A stretch of DNA of 64,000 bases from an uncultured beta proteobacterium (GTDB lineage: Bacteria; Pseudomonadota; Gammaproteobacteria; Burkholderiales; Burkholderiaceae): assembly GCA_903944725.1 (NCBI GenBank), contig CAJASX010000063.1, positions 1-64,000 of the forward strand, read 5' to 3'. The notes below the pieces were generated by a model. That model saw only the letters and a program-made list of their open reading frames with translations. It had not been told where the DNA came from and made no database searches. Positions within the stretch are counted from its first letter, which is position 1. The number at the start of each line of letters is the position of its first letter. Shown in pieces: positions 63,664 to 64,000 of this stretch. The translations under genes and the position numbers were made by a program.

Positions 63664-64000
63664 ATGCATAAAACTAGCCCCCATCGTAATGAGCGTTTAG
63701 CTGACCAAATTCAACGCGATTTAGCTGAGCTTATTCCCCGTGAATTGCGTAATAAATCCTTAGGTTTAATTACCTTGCAAGGAGTTGAGTTATCGCCCGA
63801 TTTAGCCCATGCCAAAGTTTTTTTTACTGTGCTGGGCGCGCAGCCTGATCATGCTTTAGTTGCTTTACAAGAAAAAGCAGGTTATTTACATTCGCTTTTA
63901 TTTAAACGGCTACATATTCACACGATTCCTACTTTGCATTTTGTGCACGACACTTCGGTTGAGCGTGGTATTGAGATGTCGCGTTTAATTGATCAAGCCG
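63664..64000 (+). CDS. rbfA: Ribosome-binding factor A (cut by the right edge)
   Basis: The first 112 residues of RbfA, a cold-shock 30S maturation factor. The frame starts with ATG at 63664, 15 bases after the infB stop. It reads [40 protein letters not shown] then FFTVLGA, and [20 protein letters not shown], the family's KH-like fold. No stop before the window end. Operon order rimP-nusA-infB-rbfA is standard. Confidence 0.94.
   Translation, partial: MHKTSPHRNERLADQIQRDLAELIPRELRNKSLGLITLQGVELSPDLAHAKVFFTVLGAQPDHALVALQEKAGYLHSLLFKRLHIHTIPTLHFVHDTSVERGIEMSRLIDQA

Overview
The window looks like chromosome of a low-GC freshwater betaproteobacterium, most likely Polynucleobacter or a close relative in the Burkholderiaceae. 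This is inferred from protein flavour and gene order (alaA-hom-thrC-moeA-moaD-moaE, scpB-rluB-rimP-nusA-infB-rbfA), from several orphan TctC/Bug-type binding proteins, and from dense gene packing with many 1-4 base overlaps. I saw no rRNA, tRNA, insertion sequence, prophage or CRISPR array. Every gap between genes is under about 200 bases.

Left arm (1-7961, minus strand): the first codons of a gene running off the left edge (perhaps PhoH family), a terminator, peroxiredoxin bcp, then a complete lipid A aminoarabinose pathway read arnT-arnB-arnC-arnA(formyltransferase)-arnA(decarboxylase)-arnD. ArnA is split into two genes, and a small Mth938/DUF498 gene leads the cluster. The next block (8065-15435) is core metabolism: alanine aminotransferase, homoserine dehydrogenase, threonine synthase, the molybdopterin genes moeA-moaD-moaE, and an O-acetylhomoserine sulfhydrylase.

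Accessory middle (15565-33930): an MFS transporter, two very small envelope genes (one a 51-residue lipoprotein), and a PIF1-like helicase followed by a pore-loop membrane protein, an AtuA pair and a Bug protein in tight array. Then come darP, a second Bug gene, an MscS channel with a DUF4239 membrane protein, two YceI proteins with cytochrome b561, cfa, an HdeD-like protein, two EamA permeases, a third Bug gene, a short luciferase-like monooxygenase fossil, yaeQ and an acetyltransferase. 33917-39640 holds a COG2509 flavoprotein, an ABC-F ATPase, the CbpA/CbpM chaperone pair, a pirin and PsiE.

39841-43381 is a three-gene, ATGA-coupled cassette: an ArnT-like GT39 glycosyltransferase, a membrane-anchored BNR/sialidase-like protein and an unknown membrane protein. 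I regard it as the best candidate for an undescribed envelope-glycan system. Facing it on the minus strand (43378-49810) is fabI-chrA followed by a MaoC/HTD2 hydratase, an MmgE/PrpD protein, a CitE-like lyase and a fourth Bug protein. This set resembles an itaconate/citramalate catabolic cluster lacking its CoA-transferase.

Right arm (49859-64000, plus strand): the YejABEF oligopeptide importer, an NlpC/P60 protein whose catalytic cysteine position is alanine, scpB, rluB, and the translation/transcription operon rimP-nusA-infB-rbfA (rbfA cut by the right edge). A structured leader with an intrinsic terminator sits just ahead of rimP.
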